From Candidatus Nitronereus thalassa (GTDB lineage Bacteria > Nitrospirota > Nitrospiria > Nitrospirales > UBA8639), in assembly GCF_032191465.1 (NCBI RefSeq), contig NZ_JAQOUE010000001.1, forward strand, positions 2,170,001 to 2,234,000: 64,000 nucleotides of DNA. The letters run 5' to 3'. Positions 18,838 to 28,094 of this stretch are shown one piece after another. Each line of letters opens with the position of its first letter. The stretch's first letter is position 1. Made by a program: the position numbers and the translations under genes. A model generated the notes under the pieces. The model saw only the letters and a program-made list of their open reading frames with translations. It was not told the DNA's origin and searched no databases.

Positions 18838-19887
18838 TTATTCTCGAATAGCCTGAGATCGTTTTTGAGTATAAGCTTCGCGCACAGCCCCATACATGTC
18901 TAGCGTGGCAACTTCCACCCCTTCGTACAGATCGAGGTTTTGGGAACGTTCGTTTACGATTTCGGTAGCACGTACCGAGGCTTGCGGAACAAAAGGTAAG
19001 ATATAGCTTAAAGGATCAAGAAATACATCTCCTACCGTGCCGATTCCATCGCGAACGGTGGTGGGTGGAAGAAATGGGAGTACGAGATAGGGACCAGCCT
19101 GCACCCCATGTCTGGCCAGTGTTTGTCCAAGGTCCTCGGCTGGGACAGGAGCCAGATCAAGGTAATCTCCGGCCACATCAAAGAACCCAGCAACTCCGAC
19201 CGTACTATTGACCAAAAATCTTCCCACTTCTATCCCTGCGTTTTCCCATTTCCATTGCAACAGGTCATTCACGGTACGTGGCACAAATCGAATGTTGTAG
19301 ATCGCTCGCCCAATTGCCTGCTCCACAGGATCGGGAACCACCCAGGCATATCCAATGGCTACGGGCTTGAGCACATACCGATCGACATTCAGGTTAAAGG
19401 AAAACACGTGGGCGTTCACGGATTCCCAAGGGTCTTTGATGACCTCGGTATTGGCATCGTCGCTAAAGGGATCCAGATAGGTACCTTCCACCAACGTTTC
19501 TTCTAGCCGCTGCACCTCTGGTTGGTCCATTTCTTTGGTTTCGAAATTTGCGGGATCGGCAGATTCCATTTGTGTAGCTACTTGTTGGGAGTCTCGCTGG
19601 ATATCCTGAGAATCAGATTCCAGAACAGTAAGCCTTTGTTGGTCTTTGAGCATCTGAATCCGTGATTCAACTGCCGCCAATTGTTGATCTAACTGTTGGG
19701 TGGGGTCGATAGAAGTCTGACCGGGTGATAAAGGTCCAGCAGAGATTGAGACGTTTTCTTCAGCTTCGACCAGTACGGTACTTCCAAACATTAGCGAAAA
19801 AACTAGAACACCGAAAAACAGAAACTGGCCTAGGATTTCCCTCCACGACCGTTTTTCGCCACACCTGAAACACAATATTCTAATCAT
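18838..19887 (-). CDS. mlaA: MlaA/VacJ-family phospholipid-asymmetry protein with a coiled-coil extension
   Basis: The C-terminal part (about residues 140-330) is MlaA: DPWESVNAHVFSFNLNVDRY, PRTVNDLL, FLVNSTVGVAGFFDVA, DLGQTLARHGVQAGPYLVLP and DPLSYILP are all family motifs. MlaA removes mislocalised phospholipids from the outer leaflet of the outer membrane. The N-terminus has a signal-like hydrophobic stretch without a clear lipobox cysteine, then about 80 residues of glutamine-rich coiled coil. Both are unusual for MlaA, which is normally a lipoprotein. No mlaBCDEF genes are adjacent. Confidence 0.88.
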   Translation of the reverse strand: MIRILCFRCGEKRSWREILGQFLFFGVLVFSLMFGSTVLVEAEENVSISAGPLSPGQTSIDPTQQLDQQLAAVESRIQMLKDQQRLTVLESDSQDIQRDSQQVATQMESADPANFETKEMDQPEVQRLEETLVEGTYLDPFSDDANTEVIKDPWESVNAHVFSFNLNVDRYVLKPVAIGYAWVVPDPVEQAIGRAIYNIRFVPRTVNDLLQWKWENAGIEVGRFLVNSTVGVAGFFDVAGDYLDLAPVPAEDLGQTLARHGVQAGPYLVLPFLPPTTVRDGIGTVGDVFLDPLSYILPFVPQASVRATEIVNERSQNLDLYEGVEVATLDMYGAVREAYTQKRSQAIRE

Positions 19888-20124
19888 AAAGACAACTCCT
19901 TACGGATGAACAATATTACCGATCGAGGACGCTACAACATGGGGTCGTGAATTCTTAGAAATTTTTTGGCAATTTCTCCCCGTTCCTCTTTCGGTTCACC
20001 CTGAAAGACCTTTATGAGTATATTCTTGAACCTTTGATCACCATTTTTTTGGTTTTGTGAGTTTAGGGCACGATGTGATGATGGACATTCAACTTATTTA
20101 CACATCCTGCTAGAATCGGGGTGA

Positions 20125-21738
20125 ATGTCTGACATACCCCAACCACCCCCTTCTTCAAATCCGCCACCCGATGCCCATCGCTCCATTGCGGGAGCCGCGG
20201 GTCTTATCGGGTTGGCCACCTTCAGTAGCCGAATCCTCGGTTTTATCCGTGACATGCTTTTGGCTCGTCTTCTGGGAGCATCCGCGTCGGCGGATGCCTT
20301 TTTTGTCGCCTACCGCGTGCCCAACCTTCTGAGAGAGTTGCTGGCGGAAGGCTCTATGTCCTCGGCCTTCATTCCCGTGTTTACTGAATACCACACCCTT
20401 CGAAGCAAAAAAGAGACTTGGGAATTGGCTAGCGCTGCCTTCACGACACTACTTTCGATCGTCACGCTGATTACACTTATTGGCGTGGTTGTCGCCCCTA
20501 CGATTGTGTGGTTATTGGCGCCAGGCTTTCATGACGACCCCACGCAGTTGGAAATAACCACGGTTCTCACCCAAGTCATGTTTCCCTATCTGATTTTTAT
20601 CAGCGTAGCCGCGTTGACCATGGGCATCCTAAATTCGCTTCGGGCCTTTGCCGCTCCAGCGCTCGCCCCGGTGTTTTTTAATATTTGTGTAATCATGGCT
20701 GCGTTGTTTCTTGCTCCATTACTGGAAGAACCGGTTATTGGGGTGGCCATCGGTGTAGTGATCGGCGGGCTCGCCCAGTTGGTCATTCAGCTTCCTGGGG
20801 TGCACAAACGTGGGCTGTTGTTTCAATGGCGCTTTGAACCTGGGCACCCAGGTGTCCGGCGAATGGGTCGACTCATCATCCCTTCGTTGCTGGGCATGTC
20901 CGTCACGCAAATCAATATTACGGTGAATACAATTTTGGCTTCCTATTTTGACGGGGGGCCGACCTACTTATTTTACGGCATGCGGCTCATTCAATTTCCA
21001 TTGGGCATCTTTGGAGTAGCTTTGGCTACCGCGATTCTCCCTACTCTTTCAGCACAAGCCGCCAAGGGAGCCATGGACGAACTGCGAGAAACGGTCGACT
21101 TCGGATTACGGATGATTGGATTCATCATTCTTCCCGCCATGGCCGGTCTTATCTTGCTAAGGATTCCCCTCGTGCATCTATTCTTTGAACATGGGGCCTT
21201 TTCTTCTGCCGACACCGAAGGCACTGCCACGGCACTTCTTGGATATGCCGTCGGCCTGTGGGCCTTCGCAGGTATTCGAATCATCGTCGCCGCCTTCTAT
21301 TCGATGCAGGATACGAAAACTCCAGCCATAGCCGCTGTGGCCGCCATGTTCATGAATATCCTTTTAGCCCTCAACCTCATGGGGCCTCTCCAACACGCAG
21401 GATTAGCCTTAGCCACGGCTCTTTCGGCAATGTTAAATATCACAATCTTGATCGCGGTCCTCACGCATCGGTTGCATGGCATTGATTGGTGGCATGTTGG
21501 AAAATCTTTGGGACGAGTCCTCATTGCGACTATCCCCGTAGCGTTGGTCTGCATGTGGATCTCCTCTTTAGGAATCTGGCAACGCGAAGACGAATGGATC
21601 ACCAAAGGAATACTAGTGGCGTTAGGCATTGGAATCAGCATGGGAGGCTACATGGGCACACATGCCTTATATCGCTCGCCAGAGCTGGACGTGTTGTGGC
21701 AACTGGTGCAATTAAAAGTGCTTCGTCGAACTTCGTAA
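20125..21738 (+). CDS. murJ: Lipid II flippase MurJ
   Basis: A 537-residue, 14-helix membrane protein of the MOP superfamily that flips the peptidoglycan precursor lipid II. The first 20 residues are proline-rich. The MurJ signature follows: SRILGFIRDMLLARLLGASASADAF, RVPNLLRELLAEGSMSSAFIP and later GAFSSADTEGTA. The charged residues needed for activity lie in these segments. It is divergent from mlaA and about 110 bases ahead of dtd. Confidence 0.95.
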   Translation: MSDIPQPPPSSNPPPDAHRSIAGAAGLIGLATFSSRILGFIRDMLLARLLGASASADAFFVAYRVPNLLRELLAEGSMSSAFIPVFTEYHTLRSKKETWELASAAFTTLLSIVTLITLIGVVVAPTIVWLLAPGFHDDPTQLEITTVLTQVMFPYLIFISVAALTMGILNSLRAFAAPALAPVFFNICVIMAALFLAPLLEEPVIGVAIGVVIGGLAQLVIQLPGVHKRGLLFQWRFEPGHPGVRRMGRLIIPSLLGMSVTQINITVNTILASYFDGGPTYLFYGMRLIQFPLGIFGVALATAILPTLSAQAAKGAMDELRETVDFGLRMIGFIILPAMAGLILLRIPLVHLFFEHGAFSSADTEGTATALLGYAVGLWAFAGIRIIVAAFYSMQDTKTPAIAAVAAMFMNILLALNLMGPLQHAGLALATALSAMLNITILIAVLTHRLHGIDWWHVGKSLGRVLIATIPVALVCMWISSLGIWQREDEWITKGILVALGIGISMGGYMGTHALYRSPELDVLWQLVQLKVLRRTS

Positions 21739-21847
21739 TTCGTGAGGAGTAATCCGCAAGCCGTGGAAAAAATCCGATCTTTCTTTTTTTCCGTCGCCTC
21801 ACGGTTTATTCTTCACACATAACGTCCCAAAGGATAAAAGCACGCTC

Positions 21848-22312
21848 ATGAAGGCGGTGATCCAACGAGTCTTGTCGGCTTCGGTCGAAGTAGAACAGAA
21901 ATCGATTGGACAAATCGGAGCAGGATTGCTCGTGCTCCTCGGTGCAGAAAAAGGCGATACTCCGGCAGATGTGGATTACATGGTAGAAAAAATCCCGCAT
22001 CTTCGAATCTTCTCCGATGACCAAGGAAAAATGAATCGGTCGCTCATGGATTGTGGAGGGGAGCTTCTGGTAGTCTCTCAATTTACATTACTTGGAGATA
22101 CCCATCGTGGCCGACGTCCTGGCTTTGATCAGGCTGCCTCTCCCGATCTGGCTAGGCACCTTTACGACTCTGCGATTGCCAATTTTCGCGAAAAAGGCAT
22201 TCCCGTCCAGACTGGAATGTTTGGGGCAAACATGTTGGTTTCATTGAAAAATGACGGCCCAGTGACTTTTACTCTGGACAGCCGGAAAGGAATTTCGGGT
22301 AACATACATTAA
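21848..22312 (+). CDS. dtd: D-aminoacyl-tRNA deacylase
   Basis: Dtd hydrolyses D-aminoacyl-tRNAs and mischarged glycyl-tRNA(Ala). It starts MKAVIQRVLSASVEVE. The signature motif SQFTL (near residue 77) is intact, and the cross-subunit Gly-Pro motif appears as NDGPVTF, where many homologues have N-x-GP. At 154 residues it is of usual length. It follows murJ in the same direction. Confidence 0.95.
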   Translation: MKAVIQRVLSASVEVEQKSIGQIGAGLLVLLGAEKGDTPADVDYMVEKIPHLRIFSDDQGKMNRSLMDCGGELLVVSQFTLLGDTHRGRRPGFDQAASPDLARHLYDSAIANFREKGIPVQTGMFGANMLVSLKNDGPVTFTLDSRKGISGNIH

Positions 22313-22408
22313 GGACGACTTTTTCGTTTCCGATAATGGAACGTAGACACCGGCAGCCCGGACTGAACTTGGGGCTACCCAGTGAATGATTAGGTGGGAG
22401 GGTAAACC

Positions 22409-22975
22409 ATGGAAGAGACGATTCCTCAACATCATCCACTCAGACAATTATTTGGCACGCTGACCGAACGCAACTTCACCGAAGCCTTAGGGTGGCCCGA
22501 TTTCAACGTCACCGAATACCTTTCCAATCTACTCGTAGAATTCGTCCACGTCGACCGGTTGCACTGCATTCAAAATCAACAAGGGGAAACCGTTGAGACT
22601 GTGGTGGAACTTCTTTTTGAGTCGGAAGTTCAGGAGGACATGAATTCCTCTGAACGCGAGCGGGAAGTCCACCGACACATTGGGGACTTTACCCTCTTTA
22701 TCGCTGGGTTATTTCCAGAATACCTTAGCTATTTGAAATCAGGGGGAATGATCTATCACAAAGACCATCTCGTTGATTATATGAAAACCGGAAAACGCTC
22801 TTATAGCATTGTAGCGGCTTCGCAGCAGGGCGAGTCCAATGAGCAACCAGCCCTGTTTCAAAAATTATCCTCAAACTTTGAACTCTGCGTCACTGGGCTT
22901 GGGTTCGTCCGAGAAGACCTGAATCGCATGGGTCATCCTCCCTATCAGGAATCCTCCAACCTGTTGCTGCACTGA
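22409..22975 (+). CDS. Conserved hypothetical protein, 188 residues
   Basis: A soluble protein with no known motif that I recognise. It is rich in acidic residues and has a helical middle (SEREREVHRHIGDFTLFIAG, then LFPEYLSYLKSGGMIYHKD). GGAGGG precedes the ATG by about ten bases. It follows dtd by about 95 bases and converges on the peroxiredoxin gene. No signal peptide or cysteine cluster is seen. Confidence 0.65.
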   Translation: MEETIPQHHPLRQLFGTLTERNFTEALGWPDFNVTEYLSNLLVEFVHVDRLHCIQNQQGETVETVVELLFESEVQEDMNSSEREREVHRHIGDFTLFIAGLFPEYLSYLKSGGMIYHKDHLVDYMKTGKRSYSIVAASQQGESNEQPALFQKLSSNFELCVTGLGFVREDLNRMGHPPYQESSNLLLH

Positions 22976-23042
22976 ACAGTCTTCCAAAGACTGCGTAAAG
23001 AAAAAGATATTGTTAATGCCTTACCCATCACGCGTTACGGTC

Positions 23043-23651
23043 CTACGGCATAATATCCAGCTCGCCTAATACTTCCTCCAAGTGGCCATCGACTTTGACT
23101 TTGTGGAAGATATCATCAATCTTTCCGTTCTCATCGATGATAAATGTGGTCCGCTCGATGCCCATATACTTTCTGCCATAGAGAGACTTTTCCTTCCATA
23201 CCCCGTAATCACGAAGCATTTTTTTACTTTCATCGCTGATCAATGAAAAGTTTAAGTTAAATTTTTTCGCAAACTTTTTGTGCGACTCCACGGAATCTCC
23301 ACTCACGCCAAGCACCTCAGCCCCACTCCCATGAATTTCCTCAATACCATCTCGAAATGCGCAAGACTCTTTGGTGCAACCGGGAGTATCATCTTTGGGA
23401 TAAAAGTACAGCACGACTTTTTTCCCTTTGAAGTCCGACAGACTCACGATTTTTCCATCCTGATTGGGCAAGGAAAACGCCGGGGCTTTTTGTCCAACCT
23501 TTAACTGCACCGTGGATGCCGGGGGAACGGGCTTACTCGCTTTGGATGGCTTTGTTGTCTTTTTCGCTGGCATGCCCTTCTTTGTGGTTGTGGTCTTTTT
23601 GGAGGATGTCTTCTTTTTGGTCGTGGTTTTTTTCTTCCCCATATTTGCCAT
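23043..23651 (-). CDS. bcp: Thioredoxin-dependent peroxiredoxin (BCP/PrxQ) with a lysine-rich N-terminal tail
   Basis: Residues about 48-202 are a BCP/PrxQ peroxiredoxin: [37 protein letters not shown] (peroxidatic Cys, with the PrxQ resolving Cys five residues later) and [15 protein letters not shown]. It reduces peroxides using thioredoxin. The first 47 residues are a low-complexity tail of Lys, Thr and Pro ([20 protein letters not shown]), like histone H1-type tails and absent from typical BCP. The ATG at 23651 follows AAGGAG at nine bases; an earlier ATG at 23726 lies beyond this site. Confidence 0.9.
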   Translation of the reverse strand: MANMGKKKTTTKKKTSSKKTTTTKKGMPAKKTTKPSKASKPVPPASTVQLKVGQKAPAFSLPNQDGKIVSLSDFKGKKVVLYFYPKDDTPGCTKESCAFRDGIEEIHGSGAEVLGVSGDSVESHKKFAKKFNLNFSLISDESKKMLRDYGVWKEKSLYGRKYMGIERTTFIIDENGKIDDIFHKVKVDGHLEEVLGELDIMP

Positions 23652-23813
23652 GACTGCCCTCTCCTTGTTTTTTCGATTTTGGAAGTGTTTGAGCCCTCGA
23701 AACGTTCCGTTTGCTCGATTGAGCAAACGGTATTTTCACCAGGAATCCTCTGAAATAGTATGATATACCGATGGTGGAATCCAAGCACCCTTTAGAGAAA
23801 AGATGAGACGGAA

Positions 23814-24971
23814 ATGAATATTGTCGTTGATGAAAATATCCCATTGGGGAAGGACGCTTTTTCTACCTTGGGAAACGTTTCAGTATTACCTGGTCGCCAA
23901 ATCTCCTCAAGTTACCTTCAGGAAGCGTCGGCGCTCATAGTGCGTTCCGTAACCTCCGTGAATAAAAAGCTACTTGCTGGGACGCCGGTAAAATTTGTTG
24001 GAACCGCCACCGCGGGAATTGACCACATCGATCAGGAGTACTTGAATAACCAACAAATTGGCTTCGCGGACGCAGCCGGAAGCAATGCCAATTCGGTGGC
24101 AGAATATGTACTGACGGCTCTTGCCATCATTGCGCAACGATTTCAGATCTCGCTAAAGGGCAAAACTCTTGGGATCGTTGGTGTTGGCCGAATTGGCCGG
24201 CTTGTGGCCAACCATGCCAAAGTACTGGGCATGGAGGTGATTCTTAACGATCCTCCGTTAGCTCGAAAATCACAAGACCAATGCTATCGACCGTTAGAAG
24301 AGGCATTGCAAGCGGATTTTGTGACTCTTCATGTTCCTCTTATTAATGAAGGGGTGGATAAAACGGTTCATTTAATAGGGGAGAAAAAACTTGCCGCTAT
24401 GTCTTCCTCTTCAATTTTGTTTAACACTTGCCGAGGAGAAGTCATTGACAATCACGCATTGCTCCTTGCCCTGAAAAATCAGCAAATCCAAGGGGCGGTT
24501 CTTGATGTGTGGGAAGGCGAGCCCTCTATTCATTGGGACCTGGCCCATACTGCCACTATCGCCACTCCCCACATCGCAGGATATTCCTTTGATGGGAAAA
24601 TTAAGGGCACCTCAATGATTTATTCAGCGGCCTGCGACTATTTTGGAATCGCACCTACCTGGAAATTTACAGAAGATGCCCCCCCCCTCTCTCATCCAGG
24701 GAATGCTATTAACGCCCATGGTCATAATTTGGAGCACCTTCTTGTTCAATTAGCCCCACGGCTCTACGATTTGCAGGGTGACGATACCCGCATGCGGTCC
24801 TTGTTAGTTTTACCCATGCCCCAACGCCCCACTAGGTTTGACCAACTTCGGAGACAGTACCCAAAACGCCGAGAGTTCTATGCCTTCCCGCTTCTTTTAC
24901 AAGATGCAGATCCTGGCGTTCTTTCAGACCTGGACCAACTTGGGTTTTCAATTCATCAATTTGAAAAATAA
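23814..24971 (+). CDS. pdxB: Erythronate-4-phosphate dehydrogenase
   Basis: PdxB oxidises 4-phosphoerythronate in the DXP-dependent branch of vitamin B6 synthesis. It is a D-2-hydroxyacid dehydrogenase: MNIVVDENIP start, GTATAGIDHID, the NAD-binding GIVGVGRIGRLVANHAKVLG, catalytic Arg in FNTCRGEVID, Glu in WEGEPSI and His in TPHIAGYSFDGK. The C-terminal PdxB dimerisation domain is present (about residues 290-385), which separates it from SerA and LdhA. It is followed by the sulfate-assimilation operon. Confidence 0.93.
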   Translation: MNIVVDENIPLGKDAFSTLGNVSVLPGRQISSSYLQEASALIVRSVTSVNKKLLAGTPVKFVGTATAGIDHIDQEYLNNQQIGFADAAGSNANSVAEYVLTALAIIAQRFQISLKGKTLGIVGVGRIGRLVANHAKVLGMEVILNDPPLARKSQDQCYRPLEEALQADFVTLHVPLINEGVDKTVHLIGEKKLAAMSSSSILFNTCRGEVIDNHALLLALKNQQIQGAVLDVWEGEPSIHWDLAHTATIATPHIAGYSFDGKIKGTSMIYSAACDYFGIAPTWKFTEDAPPLSHPGNAINAHGHNLEHLLVQLAPRLYDLQGDDTRMRSLLVLPMPQRPTRFDQLRRQYPKRREFYAFPLLLQDADPGVLSDLDQLGFSIHQFEK

Positions 24972-24990
24972 TGAATTTTTGATTGACGTA

Positions 24991-25041
24991 TTGACAAAAT
25001 GACAAATCATGATTTAAATTACCGTAATTCCTACCGGAATT
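24991..25041 (+). promoter_or_regulatory. Sigma-70-type promoter and candidate Rrf2 operator ahead of the sulfur operon
   Basis: TTGACA at 24991-24996 and TTAAAT at 25014-25019 are 17 bases apart, a good sigma-70 spacing. Just downstream, at 25026-25041, is the dyad AATTCC-tacc-GGAATT. The nonamer GATTTAAAT also occurs at 25011-25019 and 25047-25055, the second overlapping the start codon of the Rrf2 gene. A dyad over the transcription start next to a regulator gene suggests autoregulation; this is inference. Confidence 0.5.
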
Positions 25042-25053
25042 GTGTTGATTTAA

Positions 25054-25509
25054 ATGATTAAGGTGCCCTTAAAACTCACATATGGAATTTTTGTCGCTTT
25101 GGAGCTGGCTTTGCGTTATGGCACAGCCCCGGTCCAAGCTAGGGTCATTGCCAGTCGACAATCAATTCCCATTCGATTTATTGAGCAAATCTTACAAGCG
25201 CTAAAGCAGGGAGGAGTCGTCGAGAGTTTACGGGGCGCCCAAGGCGGGTATTCTCTGAAAAAGGCCCCATCCGAATTTTCACTGGCAGATATCGTAGAAG
25301 CCATGAATGGCTCCATGGATTCGGATGTACGGCAAATGACGACCAATGGACACACAAAACGACCTATACACCATGAGGCCTTATTATCTACAATATGGGA
25401 CCGCGTTCGCCAAGCAGAACTCGAAGTATTGAATTCGGTCACTTTGGAAACCCTGACACAACAATACGCCAAGCTGGAACAAGAACAGGTTCCCATGTAC
25501 CACATTTAA
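25054..25509 (+). CDS. Rrf2-family transcriptional regulator (cluster-free, CymR-like)
   Basis: A 151-residue Rrf2 protein. The N-terminal winged helix (residues about 2-70) includes SIPIRFIEQILQALKQGGVV and SLRGAQGGYSLKKAP, the family's recognition helix and wing. The three cysteines that bind an Fe-S cluster in IscR or NsrR are absent, as in CymR, the cysteine-metabolism repressor. Its place at the head of a sulfate-assimilation cluster fits a sulfur-responsive regulator; the ligand or partner is inferred. Confidence 0.85.
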   Translation: MIKVPLKLTYGIFVALELALRYGTAPVQARVIASRQSIPIRFIEQILQALKQGGVVESLRGAQGGYSLKKAPSEFSLADIVEAMNGSMDSDVRQMTTNGHTKRPIHHEALLSTIWDRVRQAELEVLNSVTLETLTQQYAKLEQEQVPMYHI

Positions 25510-25587
25510 GTTATTTGTATTTTCGTCTTGAGAAATGGCAAAAATGACCATCGACATTTCCCTACTGATTCTTCCTGGAGGCGCACC

Positions 25588-28062
25588 ATGAACACGGGCC
25601 GGCTATCAACCATTCCCGAGATCCAGACCATCCCTATTCCTCAAGATATTCAGGAGGAAATTGAGACGTTTGAAGATGAAGTCTCTCGTTTGCAATTAGG
25701 CGAAACCCCGATGGATCTCTTTAAACCGTTCCGTCTGCAATATGGCATCTATGGGCAACGCCAACCTGATGTACAAATGGTCCGTATTAAAATCCCGTTC
25801 GGGGGACTCAATGCCAACCAGCTTCGGCGAATTGCCGAATTGACGGACACGTATGGAACTGGGGTGGGCCATGTCACCACTCGACAAGATATTCAAATCC
25901 ATTTTGTGCCATTAAAGGATGTTGGAACCGTCATGCGCAAACTCGCCGAAGTCGGCGTCACCACAAGAGAGGCCTGCGCGAATACAGTACGCAATGTTAC
26001 CGCCTGCCATTTGGCTGGCGTATGCCAGGGAGAGGTGTTCGACGTCACACCCTATGCCAATACGATTGCGCAGCATTTGCTCCGCAACCCATTAACGCAA
26101 TCTTTGCCGAGAAAATTTAAGATTGCTTTATCAGGGTGCAAGCAGGATTGTGCCATGACGCCAATCCACGACGTTGGACTCTTAGCCGTTAAAGCCGAGG
26201 ATGGCACCATTGGGTTCAGGATGGTCGTAGGTGGTGGATTGGGCGCTGCTCCCCGCATTGCCCATTTACTGCGGGAATTCGTTCCTATGGAAGATCTCAT
26301 TCCTTCTATCGAGGCCGTGATTAAAGTCTTTGATAACCTTGGCAACCGGAAAAACCGGAGCAAAGCTCGCATGAAATTCGTCATTGAGAAACTTGGCTTT
26401 GAAGAATTTCGGCACCGGTGGGAAGAGGCCTATGAAACGTTGTTTGGCAAATCGCCAACGCACCCACCCATTAAATTGCTCCAACACCCTGATCCCGCAC
26501 CACTCATCATGCCGACGAAAAACGGATCGAATGGCCATGGCAGCAACGGGCAACACGCGGCAACCGAAACGCCCTATGCCATGTGGCGCCGCACAAATGT
26601 GGTAAAGCAACGGCAAGAAGGATTTGCTGCTGCGGTATTAAGACTACCTACCGGAGACATCACCGCCGAGCAAATGCTCGCCGTTGCGGAATTGGCGGAA
26701 AAATATTCCAATGGCAACGTCCGCACGACAATTGGACAAAACCTCATTGTTCGATGGATTGCCGAGGGACAATTGGAAGCGCTCCACCAAGAACTGGAAG
26801 GCCATGGGTTGGGCCAACCCGGCGCGAATAAAACAGAAGACATTGTCGCCTGCCCAGGAACCGACACTTGTGGGTTGGGCATCACCTCCTCCAAAGGTAT
26901 GGCCCGCGCCCTGGCCGATGTGTTTCCTCCAGGCCAAGTACCGGAGGATTTAAAAGGTACCACCATTCATATCAGTGGTTGCCATAATTCGTGTGCCCAG
27001 CATCATACGGCCACGATCGGTTTACATGGCGTCGGAAAACGCATCGGCGAACATATTGCCCCGGTGTACGAACTCCATCTTGGCGGGCAAATCAATGGCA
27101 CCGCTCAGATTGGACAAATGACCGTCAAACTCCCGGCAAAGAATGTCCCGGCTGCAGTATCCCACGTGGTTGAGCTGTATCGACGAGAACGGCAAGAAGG
27201 GGAAAATCTGTTCGCCTTTATCAATCGAACCGGCAAAGCCAAATTGAAAGAAGAATTAATTCCTCATTCAATTTTACCCTCCTACGAAGAAGACACTTCG
27301 TACTATATGGACTGGGAAGCCGATCAGGAATTCTCCGTCGAAGACCTTGGACCTGGGGAATGTGCCGGCGGAGCGGTTGAGATGATCGACAACCGCATCT
27401 TGGAAGCCGAACAGGAACTCTACCAAGCTCGAATTTTAGCCGAAAAACATCAGTTTGCCATGGCAATCAATAAAGCCTATCGGGCGGTAGTCGCAGGCGC
27501 GAAAGCCCTATTAGTGACCGAAGGTATTGATCCGAATACGGACGCCGATACCTTGGCAGAATTTGATCGATTTGCTGCAGGAAAAAATGGACTCATTCCG
27601 GAAGCGTATCGCAATCTTTCCAGCAAAACCGAAAATCTTGGAACCAAGGAGAGCACCTCCGCGTTTACTCAAGATAAAATGACTTTTGCGAAAGGATTCG
27701 TGGATGTCTGCCGAAAATTGACCGACCAGATAGGCCAAGACCTGAAACTCGGACTGGGAGAAGCTTCGGAAGAAGAGCCAAAGGCTCCAGAATCAGAACC
27801 CACTGTCGCCAACGAGCCAGCCGTCGAGGCGACCATCCTTGACCTTCGTGGCGTCATGTGTCCACTCAATTATGTGAAGACCAAATTGAAACTCGAAATG
27901 ATGGATGATGGCGAACGCCTCGAAGTGTGGCTTGATGCCGGAGATCCCATCAAGAATGTGCCCATGAGTTTGCGAAATGATGGGCACAAAGTACTCGCGG
28001 AAGATCCGCTAGAAGCCGATCAGCAACATTTCAAAGTGTTGGTGGAAAAGGTAGAAGCCTAA
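25588..28062 (+). CDS. Assimilatory sulfite/nitrite reductase hemoprotein fused to HEPN-like and TusA domains
   Basis: An 824-residue fusion. Residues about 30-290 and 330-570 are the two siroheme-reductase half-repeats, joined by a Gly/Asn-rich linker (about 309-325). The second half has the usual siroheme-[4Fe-4S] ligands C422-x5-C428 and C465-x3-C469 (SGCHNSC). The first half also has C140-x5-C146 and C184-x3-C188 (SGCKQDC). Residues about 630-735 are helical and HEPN-like. Residues 747-824 are a TusA/SirA sulfur-carrier domain with its active cysteine at 758 (MCPLNYVKTKL). GGAGG precedes the ATG at 25588. The cluster points to sulfite; nitrite is possible. Confidence 0.88.
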   Translation: MNTGRLSTIPEIQTIPIPQDIQEEIETFEDEVSRLQLGETPMDLFKPFRLQYGIYGQRQPDVQMVRIKIPFGGLNANQLRRIAELTDTYGTGVGHVTTRQDIQIHFVPLKDVGTVMRKLAEVGVTTREACANTVRNVTACHLAGVCQGEVFDVTPYANTIAQHLLRNPLTQSLPRKFKIALSGCKQDCAMTPIHDVGLLAVKAEDGTIGFRMVVGGGLGAAPRIAHLLREFVPMEDLIPSIEAVIKVFDNLGNRKNRSKARMKFVIEKLGFEEFRHRWEEAYETLFGKSPTHPPIKLLQHPDPAPLIMPTKNGSNGHGSNGQHAATETPYAMWRRTNVVKQRQEGFAAAVLRLPTGDITAEQMLAVAELAEKYSNGNVRTTIGQNLIVRWIAEGQLEALHQELEGHGLGQPGANKTEDIVACPGTDTCGLGITSSKGMARALADVFPPGQVPEDLKGTTIHISGCHNSCAQHHTATIGLHGVGKRIGEHIAPVYELHLGGQINGTAQIGQMTVKLPAKNVPAAVSHVVELYRRERQEGENLFAFINRTGKAKLKEELIPHSILPSYEEDTSYYMDWEADQEFSVEDLGPGECAGGAVEMIDNRILEAEQELYQARILAEKHQFAMAINKAYRAVVAGAKALLVTEGIDPNTDADTLAEFDRFAAGKNGLIPEAYRNLSSKTENLGTKESTSAFTQDKMTFAKGFVDVCRKLTDQIGQDLKLGLGEASEEEPKAPESEPTVANEPAVEATILDLRGVMCPLNYVKTKLKLEMMDDGERLEVWLDAGDPIKNVPMSLRNDGHKVLAEDPLEADQQHFKVLVEKVEA

Positions 28063-28094
28063 ATCGAAGAGTACGGGTAGTGAGAAAACCAAAA

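Noticed and set aside
22977..22993. CAGTCTT-cca-AAGACTG hairpin after the 22409 gene
   Set aside because: Perfect short stem but no following T run in the direction of transcription.
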